Source of the DNA: Paraburkholderia tuberum STM678
GTDB lineage: Bacteria; Pseudomonadota; Gammaproteobacteria; Burkholderiales; Burkholderiaceae
Direction of reading: 5' to 3'
Assembly (NCBI RefSeq): GCF_902833905.1
Contig: NZ_CADFGP010000019.1
Location: forward strand, 62,001-126,000
Length of the DNA stretch: 64,000 nucleotides
In this document: positions 8,832 through 17,098 of the stretch, in pieces
Layout of the letters: each line of letters starts with the position of its first letter
Position numbering within the stretch: position 1 is the first letter of the stretch
Translations under genes and position numbers: made by a program
The notes under the pieces: generated by a model
The model's database searches: none
Seen by the model: the letters and a program-made list of their open reading frames with translations, nothing else
What the model was told of the DNA's origin: nothing

Positions 8832-10334
8832 CTACTTCGAAAGATCCTCGAGCGCGACATCGCGCGTCTTCGGTCCCAGCGTACCGATCGCGACCATGAC
8901 GATCGCCATTGCCCCCGAGATGAACACGAACACGCCGTTCACGCCGAAGCGACCGAGGCAGGCGGCGATCACGAACGCCGAGAACATCGCCGAAATCCGG
9001 CTCCACGAGTAGACGAAGCCGACCGCGCGCGCGCGGATGCCGGTCGGAAACAGTTCGGCCTGGTACGCGTGATAGCTGTATGAAATGATGTTGCCCGCGA
9101 GCACAAGGCACACGCCGAGACTCACGAGCAGCACCGTCTCGCGCGCCTGGCTGAACGCGAGTCCGCACACGACGTTGACCGCCGCCATGCAGACGATGAC
9201 GGTCTTGCGCTCGAAGCGATCGGCGATCAGCAGCCCCAGCAACGGCCCGAGCGGCGCCGCGATCGCGATGATGCTCGCGTACATCAGACTCGTCGTCACC
9301 GTGATGCCCTGCTTCATCAGCAGCGTCGGAATCCAGTTCGCGAAGCCGTAGTAGCCCATCGTCTGGAACACGTGAAAGATGATCAGCATCAGCGTGCGCT
9401 TACGATACGGCGGCACCAGCAGATCGCGAAACGCCGCCCGCGCGCGCACCGGTTCGGGCAGCGCGGGCTCGGGCAACGGCAGGCCGCATTGGCGCCGATA
9501 CTCGCGCGCGACGCGTGCTTCGAGACGCGTCATCACCGCGTCGGCTTCGTCGAGGCGGCCTTTTTGCGCGAGCCAGCGCGGGCTCTCCGGCAAGCCGCGG
9601 CGAATCCACCACACCACGATCGCGCCAATCGCGCCGATCAGCACGACCACACGCCAGCCGTCGAGACCGAACAGGCGTTGCGGCACCAGCAGATACGACA
9701 GGAACGCGACGATCGGCACCGCGCAGAAGCCGACCGCTTGCGAGCACGCCGAAGCGCGCCCGCGAATGTGCTTCGGCACAAGTTCGGAAATATACGTGCC
9801 GATCGTGACGATCTCGACGCCGATGCCGACTCCCGCGATAAAGCGCCAGCAGTTCAATCCGAGCGCCGTGTGCTGGAACGCCATCACGACGTTGGCCGCC
9901 GTGTACCACAGCAGCGACCAGGTGAAGATCGCGCGCCGGCCGAAGCGGTCGGCGAGAAAGCCGCAGGCCGCCGTGCCGATGAACAGGCCCGCGAACAGCG
10001 CGGCGATGAAACTCGCGACGCCGCTCGTGCCGAACAGGCCGCGCGTCGTGGCCGTCAGCAGGCCGCTGTGCACGAGTCCCGGCGCGATATAGCCGGAGTA
10101 CATCAGGTCGTAGAGTTCGAAGAACATGCCGAAGCTCAGCAGCATCACGAGCTGCCAGATCGTGCGGGTCGCGGGTAGCCGGTCGAGCCGCGCGGAAATG
10201 CGCGCGCCGTCGAGCGCGATCGCGCCGGCGCGGTCCGAACCTGCCGCATCCGCGCCCGCGTCCGTGGGTGAGCCGTCGAGCGCGCCGGCATCGCCGAGCG
10301 CCGTTGAGTACATCGCCTGATTCGACGATTTCAT
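8832..10334 (-). CDS. MFS transporter (sugar/metabolite:H+ symporter-like)
   Basis: 500-aa inner-membrane permease with about 12 hydrophobic segments after a roughly 60-residue polar, Ala/Gly/Asp-rich N-terminal extension. MFS signatures are present: GFLADRFGRRAIF in the loop after TM2, PKHIRGRASA, the central GLPESPRWLAQKGR of sugar porters, and a repeat of the loop motif as LLIADRFERKTV in the second half. Start at 10334 has GGAGAC upstream. The stop TAG directly abuts the CTAG flank of the mobile element. It is the last gene of a same-strand set with a family III CoA-transferase and an HMG-CoA lyase-like enzyme, so it probably imports the organic acid they degrade. Substrate unknown. Confidence 0.88.
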   Translation of the reverse strand: MKSSNQAMYSTALGDAGALDGSPTDAGADAAGSDRAGAIALDGARISARLDRLPATRTIWQLVMLLSFGMFFELYDLMYSGYIAPGLVHSGLLTATTRGLFGTSGVASFIAALFAGLFIGTAACGFLADRFGRRAIFTWSLLWYTAANVVMAFQHTALGLNCWRFIAGVGIGVEIVTIGTYISELVPKHIRGRASACSQAVGFCAVPIVAFLSYLLVPQRLFGLDGWRVVVLIGAIGAIVVWWIRRGLPESPRWLAQKGRLDEADAVMTRLEARVAREYRRQCGLPLPEPALPEPVRARAAFRDLLVPPYRKRTLMLIIFHVFQTMGYYGFANWIPTLLMKQGITVTTSLMYASIIAIAAPLGPLLGLLIADRFERKTVIVCMAAVNVVCGLAFSQARETVLLVSLGVCLVLAGNIISYSYHAYQAELFPTGIRARAVGFVYSWSRISAMFSAFVIAACLGRFGVNGVFVFISGAMAIVMVAIGTLGPKTRDVALEDLSK

Positions 10335-10395
10335 CGTCTGTCTCCAGAATTATTGGTCTATTGCCCGCTGCAGCGGGTCAAGCGCGGCACGACGC

Positions 10396-11643
10396 TCACG
10401 CAGCCGCGCGCGGCGCCCGCGATTGCACGCCACCGCCGAGCTCCGCGATCCGCGCGTCGTCGAACCCGAGTTCGCGCAGCACCTCGACGGTGTGCTCGCC
10501 GATCTTCGCGATCGGCCGACGCGGCCCGAGACGCGCACCGTCGAGCGAAATCGGCAGCAACGGCATCGCGGTTTCGCTGCCGTCGTCGAGCGTCAGCGGC
10601 ACGAGGCCGCCGCTCGCGTTCAGGTGCGGATCGTCGAACAACTCCTCGGGCTTCGTGATCGACGCGAACGGAATGTGATTGCGCTCGAACAGCGGCACGA
10701 GCGTCGCGCCGTCGAAACGGCTCAGGCTTTCGCCGAGCGTCTGCAGCAGCCAGCCGCGCGCGAGCACGCGGTCGTTGTTGGTCGCGAGGCGCGCATCGGC
10801 GAGCAGATCGTCGCGTTCGAGAATCGCGCACAGCGCGCGCCACTGCGCGTCGCCGGTCGCGGCGATGAACATCTGCTCGCCGTGCGCGAGCGTAAACACG
10901 TCGTAGACGGCCCAGGCGCTGATGCGCTCGGGCATCGGCGCGGCGGCCACGCCGGTCGCCGCGAACTGCTGCATGTGCTGCGCCGAGAGCAGCACGCAGT
11001 TCTCGAACAGCGCGCTCTGCACCTCCTTGCCGCGGCCGCTCGCGTGCCGTTCGTGCAGCGCCGCCAGCACGCCGATCGCGCCGAACATGCCGCCCATGAT
11101 GTCGTTGACCGAGCTGCCCGCGCGTAGCGGACGGCCCACCGGACCGGTCATGTACGCGAGGCCCGCCATCATCTGCACGACTTCGTCGAGCGCCAGACGA
11201 TGGTCGTACGGACCATTGAGAAAGCCCTTGTGGGACACGTAAATCAGCCTGGGATTGCGCTCGCGCAGCGTCGCGTAATCGAGGCCGAGACTCGCCATGC
11301 GGCCGGGCTTGAAGTTTTCGACGAAGACGTCGGCGCTATCGACGAGTTGCTTCAGCGCGGCGAGACCGGCTTCACTGTCGAGATCGAGCGCGACGCTCTT
11401 CTTGTTGCGATTGAAGGTGCGGAAAAAGCCCGCGCCGGTGCCGAGCAGCCGGCGCGTGCTGTCGCCGCGCGGCGGCTCGACCTTGATCACTTCGGCGCCG
11501 AGGTCGCCGAGAATCATGCCGCAGGTCGGACCCATCACCATATGCGACAACTCGATCACGCGGATGCCCGCGAGCGGCAAGGTACCCGGCTGCGGCGAGG
11601 ACGTCGACGACGAAGCTGAAGTAGCGGAGGAAAGCGGAGTCAT
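10396..11643 (-). CDS. Family III CoA-transferase (CaiB/BaiF type)
   Basis: 415-aa cytoplasmic enzyme expected to move CoA between carboxylic acids. It shows the N-terminal LAGIRVIELSHMVMGPTCG block, GAEVIKVEPPRGDSTR, FNRNKKSVALDL, DVFVENFKPG and RLIYVSHKGF, and a candidate nucleophile Asp in VNDIMGGMFG. The length fits the family (about 400). The ATG at 11643 overlaps the TGA of the upstream lyase gene (ATGA), which implies translational coupling. Paired with an HMG-CoA lyase-like enzyme, it may activate a 3-hydroxy-3-methyl dicarboxylic acid as its CoA ester before cleavage; this is inference from gene order. Confidence 0.9.
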   Translation of the reverse strand: MTPLSSATSASSSTSSPQPGTLPLAGIRVIELSHMVMGPTCGMILGDLGAEVIKVEPPRGDSTRRLLGTGAGFFRTFNRNKKSVALDLDSEAGLAALKQLVDSADVFVENFKPGRMASLGLDYATLRERNPRLIYVSHKGFLNGPYDHRLALDEVVQMMAGLAYMTGPVGRPLRAGSSVNDIMGGMFGAIGVLAALHERHASGRGKEVQSALFENCVLLSAQHMQQFAATGVAAAPMPERISAWAVYDVFTLAHGEQMFIAATGDAQWRALCAILERDDLLADARLATNNDRVLARGWLLQTLGESLSRFDGATLVPLFERNHIPFASITKPEELFDDPHLNASGGLVPLTLDDGSETAMPLLPISLDGARLGPRRPIAKIGEHTVEVLRELGFDDARIAELGGGVQSRAPRAAA

Positions 11644-12656
11644 TGCGGCACCTGCGGAACGGAAGAATGGGGACAACGCAAAGATTCGGCGTAGCTGGCG
11701 GAGTCGCGCGCGACCGCTTGCGCGTGCGCGAACTGTTTCGGTAGTCCCGCTCGCGCGAGATAGCCGTACAGCGGCTCGCCCGGCAGCGCTTGCGCCAGCA
11801 CCGCGCGCGATGCGAGTAGCCGGGCGATGTCGATACCGGTGTCGTAGCCCATGCTGTGGAGCATGAACACGAGGTCTTCGGTATTGACGTTGCCGGTTGC
11901 GCCCGGCGCATGCGGACAGCCGCCGAGACCAGCCAGCGACGCATCGAACTCGCGGATCCCGTGCTGCAGCGCGACCAGCGTATTGGCGAGCCCGAGGCCG
12001 CGCGTGTCGTGGAAATGCAGCGAGCGCAGCCTGTCGCCCGCGACGTCGCGCACCAGCTCGATGACCTCGCCGACCTGATGCGGCGTCGCTTCGCCGGTCG
12101 TATCGCCGAGGGCGATCACGTCGGCGCCGGCCTGCACCGCGGCGCGCGCGATCGCGGCGATATCCGCGTACGGCACGGCGCCCTGCAGCGTGCAGCCGAA
12201 CACCGTCGACAAACCGGCGATCAACTCGACACGGCGCCCACCTGCCAGGGGCGCGCCATCGATCAGCTCGCGCATCGCGGCGAACGCGTCGATCATCTCG
12301 GCGGGGGTCTTGCGCACGTTCGCGGCGCTATGCGCGGCGCTCACCGAAATCGGCGCGACGATGCGCTCTACGCCAGCCTCGAGCGCGTGCTGCGCGCCCT
12401 TCAGGTTCGGCACGAGCGCGCTCACGCTGAGATCGTCGTAGCTACGGGCGTGGGCGACTACGTCGGCGGCGTCCGCCATTTGCGGCAGCAGCTTCGCCGG
12501 CACGAACGACGCGACTTCCATGTGGCGCACGCCGGCCGCGTAGGCGGCGTCGATCCAGCGCCGCTTGTCGTCGGTGGACATGATGCGGGCAATGCTTTGC
12601 AGACCGTCGCGCAGACCGACTTCGGTCACGACGACGCGCTCGCGGGTTTCATTCAT
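11640..12656 (-). CDS. Hydroxymethylglutaryl-CoA lyase family protein
   Basis: 338-aa TIM-barrel lyase of the HMGL-like family. It carries the N-terminal TEVGLRDGLQS (metal and catalytic Arg-Asp), EVASFVPAKLLPQMADA, ALGDTTGEATP, the metal-binding FHDTRGLGLAN and the signature GLGGCPHAPGATGNVNTEDL with the catalytic Cys. In HMG-CoA lyases this chemistry splits HMG-CoA to acetoacetate and acetyl-CoA. The start at 12656 lacks a strong Shine-Dalgarno. It is first in a lyase/CoA-transferase/MFS operon, with a LysR gene upstream on the same strand. A related acyl-CoA substrate such as a citramalyl-type ester cannot be excluded. Confidence 0.9.
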   Translation of the reverse strand: MNETRERVVVTEVGLRDGLQSIARIMSTDDKRRWIDAAYAAGVRHMEVASFVPAKLLPQMADAADVVAHARSYDDLSVSALVPNLKGAQHALEAGVERIVAPISVSAAHSAANVRKTPAEMIDAFAAMRELIDGAPLAGGRRVELIAGLSTVFGCTLQGAVPYADIAAIARAAVQAGADVIALGDTTGEATPHQVGEVIELVRDVAGDRLRSLHFHDTRGLGLANTLVALQHGIREFDASLAGLGGCPHAPGATGNVNTEDLVFMLHSMGYDTGIDIARLLASRAVLAQALPGEPLYGYLARAGLPKQFAHAQAVARDSASYAESLRCPHSSVPQVPQ

Positions 12657-12901
12657 TGGTTGGAATCCTGGTCGTGGACGCGGGCTTCAGAGGCCCCTTG
12701 GATGGAAGTGATGCGCTGACTGGGTCACAGCGTGCCCGCGTGACGACGCGCGGCAAAGTCTGCTTTGACGAAGCACACCATCGCCGCTCGCGATGGCCGC
12801 TCAGGCCGATGGGGCGGGCTTTGGCGCTCGCCTGGGTGAAATGCTTAGGGGTTTGTCTGGGGAGGTGGCGAAGGCGCGGGTGACGAGGCGTGTCGCCCGT
12901 C

Positions 12902-13795
12902 TTATCTGGCGCTCAGCAGATGTTCGAGCAATCGCGCGGCCGCCAGCGTCAGCGCCGCGCGATCGCGCATGCAGATCACGAAGCGCCGCGCGGCCCAAAC
13001 CTCGCGCAACGGCACGGCGACGATGCCGTACTCGTCGGCCGCATGGCGCGGCAGCGCCTCGCGCGGCAGGATCGCGACCGCGAGACCCGCCTGGATGAAG
13101 CGATAGGCGGCGTCGAACGTCGATACATAGGTGCGGTAATTCAACTCGCTGCCCTTCTCCAGCGCGATGCGCTGCATCAGCGCATTGACCGATGCATTCG
13201 ATGCGAGCCCCAGATGATCGAACCCGAGCGTCTGCTCGAAGCCGATCTGCGTCTCGCCCGCGAGCGGATGCGCGCGCGGCACGATCAGCGCGAGATGGTC
13301 GGCGCGATACGGCAACGTGTCGAGACTGCCGAGCGGCACCGTGTCGCGGCAGATGCCCAGATCGGCCACACCCTCTTCGAGTCCGCGCACGATGTCCGCG
13401 CTGACGCGCTCCTCGACGTCGACGCGAATCGCCGGATTCGCCTGCAGAAACGCCGACAACGCCTCGGGCAAAAACTCCACCATCGACGACACGTTGGCGA
13501 GCACGCGCACATGCCCACGCGCGCCGGCCGCATACTCGCTGAGTTCGGCCTGCAGGCGTTCGTGGCCGCGCATGATGAGCCGCGCGTGGCGCAACAGCGC
13601 TTCGCCGGCGGCGGTCGCGCGCACGCCGCGCTGGCTGCGCGACAGCAACGCGACATCGACGAGCGCTTCGAGATCGGCGAGCCGCTTGCTGACCGCCGAC
13701 GGCGCGATGAACTCACGCTCGGCCGCGCGCGCGATCGTGCCTTCCTCGCACACGGCGATGAACAAGCGCAGCGTCACCTGATCGATTTGCCACAT
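12902..13795 (-). CDS. LysR-family transcriptional regulator
   Basis: 297 aa. The N-terminal winged helix-turn-helix (residues about 1-65) reads VTLRLFIAVCEEGTIARAAE then FIAPSAVSKRLADLEALVDV, and a LysR substrate-binding domain follows (VRVLANVSSMVEFLPEALSAF, GVADLGICRD, HLALIVPRAHPLAGE). It lies 245 bp upstream of the HMG-CoA lyase-like gene in the same direction and probably controls the lyase/CoA-transferase/MFS operon. Its location on the same strand rather than divergent is slightly unusual for LysR regulators. The effector is unknown. Confidence 0.9.
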   Translation of the reverse strand: MWQIDQVTLRLFIAVCEEGTIARAAEREFIAPSAVSKRLADLEALVDVALLSRSQRGVRATAAGEALLRHARLIMRGHERLQAELSEYAAGARGHVRVLANVSSMVEFLPEALSAFLQANPAIRVDVEERVSADIVRGLEEGVADLGICRDTVPLGSLDTLPYRADHLALIVPRAHPLAGETQIGFEQTLGFDHLGLASNASVNALMQRIALEKGSELNYRTYVSTFDAAYRFIQAGLAVAILPREALPRHAADEYGIVAVPLREVWAARRFVICMRDRAALTLAAARLLEHLLSAR

Positions 13796-14185
13796 CGGCG
13801 CAGCGGATTCGTGGGTTGGGGGTGGGGGAAATTATGGTTGATCGTTGAAAACTGTGGAGGGATTTCTGGCGCTTGCGGAACGGCTCGAACGTCGTGTTGA
13901 ATGGCGCCAGGCTCCGGTCTTTATCGCACATTTGTCGCCGCCGTGCGCCGCCACGCATCGACGAAGCGCATCTGCGGGCGCTCACGCTTCCGGCTGATCC
14001 TCCACGGCTCGAACTGCTTCACGTACCGGCGCCACACTGCGGCTTCGCAGATTTTCAGCAATGCGTGTGATCGCCAAGGCGTGCCACTCGATGATGCCGA
14101 AGCGACGCAGAAACAAGCACACTTGACGCTCGAATGGAAAGCCCCGCAAAGCAGGGCGACGTATTTGAGGCGAGGGTGCCTTTCG
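13796..14185 (-). pseudogene. Intergenic stretch with a possible 3' gene remnant (13921 to about 14130, minus)
   Basis: 390 bp with no intact gene. On the minus strand one frame ending at a TAA (13921-13923) reads VWRRYVKQFEPWRISRKR and continues to DAWRRTAATNVR. Its third positions are almost all G or C over about 35 codons, like real genes here, but the frame loses this bias and has no start on its upstream side, where the AT-rich effector island begins. It may be the 3' end of a gene truncated when the island arrived. I do not recognise the family. The remainder, including the upstream region of the LysR gene, shows nothing definite. Confidence 0.25.
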
Positions 14186-14689
14186 TTAGTCTTCCGCGCT
14201 CTTCAGATCGCTTATCCGCTCTTTCGTTATGCGCGCCATGCAATCCCAAAACGTCATATAACGCATCGACGCTTCGCCTAATGAATAGGTCTCAGCGTAA
14301 CACTGGTTGTCGCGATACTGGACCCATGCCCTTTGTCCTTTCTCAAAATAAGGCAATGCAACAGGATTGTTATCGGCTTTCAAATCAACATCGCCTTTCC
14401 TCAACTCAGCTTCCAACGGTTTAATCGTAGAATTCAATTGCGCGGAAATTTGTTCGAAATTCCTTTGGCTGCATGCAGCGATATCGGCAGTTGACGCGTG
14501 CTCACCGGTCTTGCAAAGGCGGTCAATTTCTTCGCGCGATTTCCCACTAAAATAAACCGATGATGGCGTTGCTTTTTTGTAGTCAAACCGCACCGAGTAA
14601 ATTGTTTTACCCAGCACAATTGAGTCAAGAAAAAGCAATGTCGAAATCAGGATAAGCGGCACAGCTATTATTCTAATGAGATGCATCAT
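14186..14689 (-). CDS. LprI-like (DUF1311) periplasmic protein, probable lysozyme inhibitor / immunity protein
   Basis: 167 aa from the ATG at 14689, which has AAGGTG five bases upstream; an ATG at 14701 is also possible. An N-terminal hydrophobic segment (LIRIIAVPLILISTLLFLD) acts as signal peptide or anchor. The C-terminal half matches the DUF1311/LprI pattern: WVQYRDNQC, then a second Cys in FWDCMARITKERISDL. LprI of mycobacteria inhibits lysozyme. Here the gene overlaps the 3' end of a GH24 lysozyme gene, so a periplasmic immunity protein protecting the producer is the natural reading. The region is clearly AT-richer than its surroundings, pointing to horizontal transfer. Family call is good; the immunity role is inferred. 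Confidence 0.75.
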   Translation of the reverse strand: MMHLIRIIAVPLILISTLLFLDSIVLGKTIYSVRFDYKKATPSSVYFSGKSREEIDRLCKTGEHASTADIAACSQRNFEQISAQLNSTIKPLEAELRKGDVDLKADNNPVALPYFEKGQRAWVQYRDNQCYAETYSLGEASMRYMTFWDCMARITKERISDLKSAED

Positions 14690-15269
14690 ATACACCTTCA
14701 TAGAATACTCTAGCCTCCGTTTCCCGGCGTTGGTGCAAGCTCGAGGAACAGCGAAATCCTTTTATGTAATTCGGAATATTTCGGTAGTCCCCCTGATTTA
14801 CGCGATGCGTCAATTCGTCCGCAGCATGGCCTGCTCCAGCATTAAAAGAAATGCTCACCAATGCATCATACTCGTATTGAAACAACGGTACATGCACTTT
14901 TGCATTTATGGCCCGTTCTGTTCGCCTCAAATCTTTCTTCAAAAACTCTCTGGCGCGTTGAACTGATACTGTCTGCCCGAGGTGCAGATTGTCTTCCGGC
15001 AAGACCAGATGGCCGCAACCCACCGTAGGATTTCCGCGATCATCGGGATAGACAACCAGAATAAAGCCCTCTGAAACGGGCACGTCGATGTGTGAGCGAT
15101 CCGAATGAAAAATTCGTGTTATGCCGTTCAATCTGCCGCTCTCCCATACCGCCAGGAAGGTTGAAATCTGGCTTGACGCAACCCAAGGTTTGCAAAGCCT
15201 ATCCGATTGGACAACTACGCATGAATTCGGGACCGTGTTTGTTACTGCCGTTCCAAGCGCATCAGGCAT
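14673..15269 (-). CDS. GH24 (T4-type) lysozyme, probable secreted antibacterial effector
   Basis: 198 aa. The T4-lysozyme catalytic layout is intact: Glu67, Asp76 and Thr82 within SEGFILVVYPDDRGNPTVGCG keep the 9 and 6 residue spacing of T4 Glu11-Asp20-Thr26. Later family features include LVSISFNAGAG. The first 60 residues have no Sec signal and are not typical of a phage endolysin. The ATG overlaps the TAA of the upstream gene (TAATG) and the 3' end overlaps the LprI-like gene, giving a tightly coupled three-gene unit with no holin or spanin. It would cleave peptidoglycan in the periplasm of target cells. T6SS delivery is inferred from the upstream gene; a prophage remnant is the alternative. 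Confidence 0.82.
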   Translation of the reverse strand: MPDALGTAVTNTVPNSCVVVQSDRLCKPWVASSQISTFLAVWESGRLNGITRIFHSDRSHIDVPVSEGFILVVYPDDRGNPTVGCGHLVLPEDNLHLGQTVSVQRAREFLKKDLRRTERAINAKVHVPLFQYEYDALVSISFNAGAGHAADELTHRVNQGDYRNIPNYIKGFRCSSSLHQRRETEARVFYEGVYDASH

Positions 15270-15745
15270 TACGCCACCTCTCTATGACCAAGATAGATAT
15301 GCATGGATTGAGCACCTTCTGTTTCGTATCGCTCGGTGCGTCCCTGAGAATCAGTGGTGCCGCGATGCAGAGCGCCTGACAAAAGACGCACGGTGTAATA
15401 GGTACTGGCGAGCGGCCTGCCGTTCGCATCGTGAAGTGTGAACTGCTCGTCGTGCCGTGCAGCTTCGGACTGTACTGCCAACACGCCAGTGCGAACCTTC
15501 GAAGTCAGCGCTGGCGTTGCTTTACGCCCCCGACAATCGCACGCCCATGCGTAACCCAGGGCTTCAGCCATGTCGTAACCGTTTGAATACGACTTCAGCC
15601 TATCGAACGGAAACCATTCGCCGGTTTCGACGTTCAGCGCCATTGCGGACGGCATTGGTGGGAAGTTTGAGTATATTGAATAGGTGATACGGCAAAGCTC
15701 GCACTCTCCCTTGCCCACGGTACCATCTTGTTTCTGTCGTCCCAT
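15269..15745 (-). CDS. T6SS effector-associated protein (spike/adaptor-type C-terminal domain)
   Basis: 158 aa from the ATG at 15745, which has AAAAGG upstream; a GTG at 15790 is less supported. The N terminus is Cys-containing (GECELC) and not recognised. The last about 60 residues (DEQFTLHDANGRPLASTYYT, then GTTDSQGRTERYETEGA and IYLGHRE) match a beta-rich module that I recall near the C termini of VgrG, PAAR and effector-linked proteins in Burkholderia; this recognition is from memory. It opens the operon, overlapping the lysozyme start by TAATG. It may load the lysozyme onto a T6SS spike. No VgrG or PAAR gene is nearby, so the module is an orphan. Base composition is AT-rich like the next two genes. 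Confidence 0.62.
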   Translation of the reverse strand: MGRQKQDGTVGKGECELCRITYSIYSNFPPMPSAMALNVETGEWFPFDRLKSYSNGYDMAEALGYAWACDCRGRKATPALTSKVRTGVLAVQSEAARHDEQFTLHDANGRPLASTYYTVRLLSGALHRGTTDSQGRTERYETEGAQSMHIYLGHREVA

Positions 15746-15906
15746 TTGACCTTTTCTGATTTTCCAGAGAACACTCGGAGAATTAACCACCTAAACGTGG
15801 TCACGGTCAACGACATTAATTTGAGATAAAACTTTTTTGACAGATATTAACGATTGCTCTGGCCATCTCATTTTTAGGCGATTTTTTCCCGATATCACGA
15901 CCAAAC

Positions 15907-15928
15907 AAAAAAAGCGGCATTGAGCCGC
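15907..15928 (-). terminator. Rho-independent terminator, minus strand
   Basis: Stem gcggc (15914-15918) / gccgc (15924-15928) with a 5-nt loop; read on the minus strand it is followed by seven T (15913-15907). It would stop transcripts entering the effector operon from the lysE side. Confidence 0.6.
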
Positions 15929-15969
15929 AATGCCGTTCAGTTGAGCAACTGAGCGGCATTTTTGTTTTT
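15929..15969 (+). terminator. Rho-independent terminator, plus strand
   Basis: A 14-bp stem (15929-15942 with 15947-15960, one wobble pair), a 4-nt loop gagc and then tttttgttttt. It adjoins the opposite-strand terminator at 15907-15928. No annotated plus-strand gene precedes it, so it either blocks antisense reading or ends a small RNA starting somewhere in 15800-15900. Confidence 0.65.
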
Positions 15970-16170
15970 CTGACAAAAGAGCCGTTGTAAGCGAGCGCGG
16001 CGATGTCCGCTTTCATCGCCATGCCGGCCGATGCGCTGAAGCGAGTCATCGCGCGTCGAGTCTCACCCATCCCCGCCCTTGCCCGCGATTTTCGGGATGG
16101 CTATGCTGGCGGGTGCGCCGGCTGCCCGCAGGCGACCGCCCCAACCAGAACAACGCTCGAGAACCTGCCC

Positions 16171-16842
16171 ATGTCCACCACCAGTCTGTTTTTCACGGCC
16201 GCCGGCGTCGGCCTCGCGATCGCCGCGCCGGTCGGCCCGATGGGCATGCTGTGCATCCGCCGAACGCTGAGCGGCGGTCCGCGCGCGGGACTCGCGATCG
16301 GCTTCGGCATCGCCAGCGGCGACGCGGCCTACGGGCTGATCGCGGCGCTCGGCCTCGTCGGCATTTCGCAGTTCATGCTCGCGTACGACCGCCCGCTGCA
16401 TCTGCTCGCGGGCCTGTTCCTGCTGTATCTCGGCGTGCGCGCCCTGCTGCAGAAGCCGCCCGCTGAAACCGCCGACGGCAATGGCAATGGCAATGGCAAC
16501 GGCAACGGCAATGGCAATGGCAAGCTCGCGCAGATCGGCCGCGCCGGCGCGCTGCGTGCGTACGCGAGCGCGCTGCTGTTGACGCTGACCAATCCGCAGA
16601 CCGTCATCATGTTCGCGGCGCTATTCACGACGCTCGCACCGCGCGGCGCGTTCTCGCCGGCCATCGCGCTGACGACGGTCGGCGGTGTGTTCGCCGGCTC
16701 GATCGCGTGGTGGTGCTGTCTGGTGACCATGGTGTCGCTCGCGCGTCATGCGATCGGCAGCAGGCTACGCGCCGCGATCGATCGCGTGGTCGGCTTCACG
16801 CTCGCGGCGTTCGGCGTCGTCGAAATCCGCCGCGCGCTCTGA
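16171..16842 (+). CDS. LysE-family amino acid/metabolite exporter
   Basis: 223-aa inner-membrane exporter with about six hydrophobic segments: N-terminal GVGLAIAAPVGPMGMLCIRR (the conserved LysE/RhtB start), LLAGLFLLYLGVRAL, LLLTLTNPQTVIMFAAL and two C-terminal segments. The ATG at 16171 places the conserved motif at the N terminus; the frame is open further upstream to 16003 but those residues do not look like LysE. The loop between the third and fourth segments carries seven Gly-Asn dipeptides encoded by a 6-bp tandem repeat (see the repeat at 16477). The exported substrate is unknown. Confidence 0.9.
   Translation: MSTTSLFFTAAGVGLAIAAPVGPMGMLCIRRTLSGGPRAGLAIGFGIASGDAAYGLIAALGLVGISQFMLAYDRPLHLLAGLFLLYLGVRALLQKPPAETADGNGNGNGNGNGNGNGKLAQIGRAGALRAYASALLLTLTNPQTVIMFAALFTTLAPRGAFSPAIALTTVGGVFAGSIAWWCCLVTMVSLARHAIGSRLRAAIDRVVGFTLAAFGVVEIRRAL
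16477..16524 (+). repeat. In-frame hexanucleotide tandem repeat (GGCAAY)
   Basis: Eight consecutive 6-bp units, ggcaat/ggcaac with a final ggcaag, encode (GN)7GK in the cytoplasmic loop of the LysE-family exporter. Because the unit is 6 bp, slippage would change loop length and not the reading frame. Confidence 0.9.
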
Positions 16843-17098
16843 GCGGCACCTCACACGCCATGCGGCACATCAGCGCCGTACACGGCGAACGCAGCCCGCT
16901 GCCAGCCGCGACGCGCTCCCCCTGAACAAGTGCCGCACGCTGGCGCGGCAGTTTTGCGACAATAGCGCCTTTCGCCGCTGAGGCGCCGGCCGACGCGGCC
17001 GTGCAGCGCACCGCACGCCGCCGCACCCACCCGCCCCGGCGCGTACGCCGGCCTTGCCGCCCCAACCCTTCACCCGCGCTGCGTCAGCTGTCCGTTCA

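Noticed and set aside
14673..15269. Prophage lysis cassette
   Set aside because: No holin, spanin or phage structural gene nearby; the partners are an effector-associated protein and an LprI-like protein, which fits a toxin-immunity unit better. Not fully excluded.
16477..16524. Short tandem repeat considered as CRISPR-like
   Set aside because: Units are 6 bp with no spacers and encode GN dipeptides in frame within a gene.
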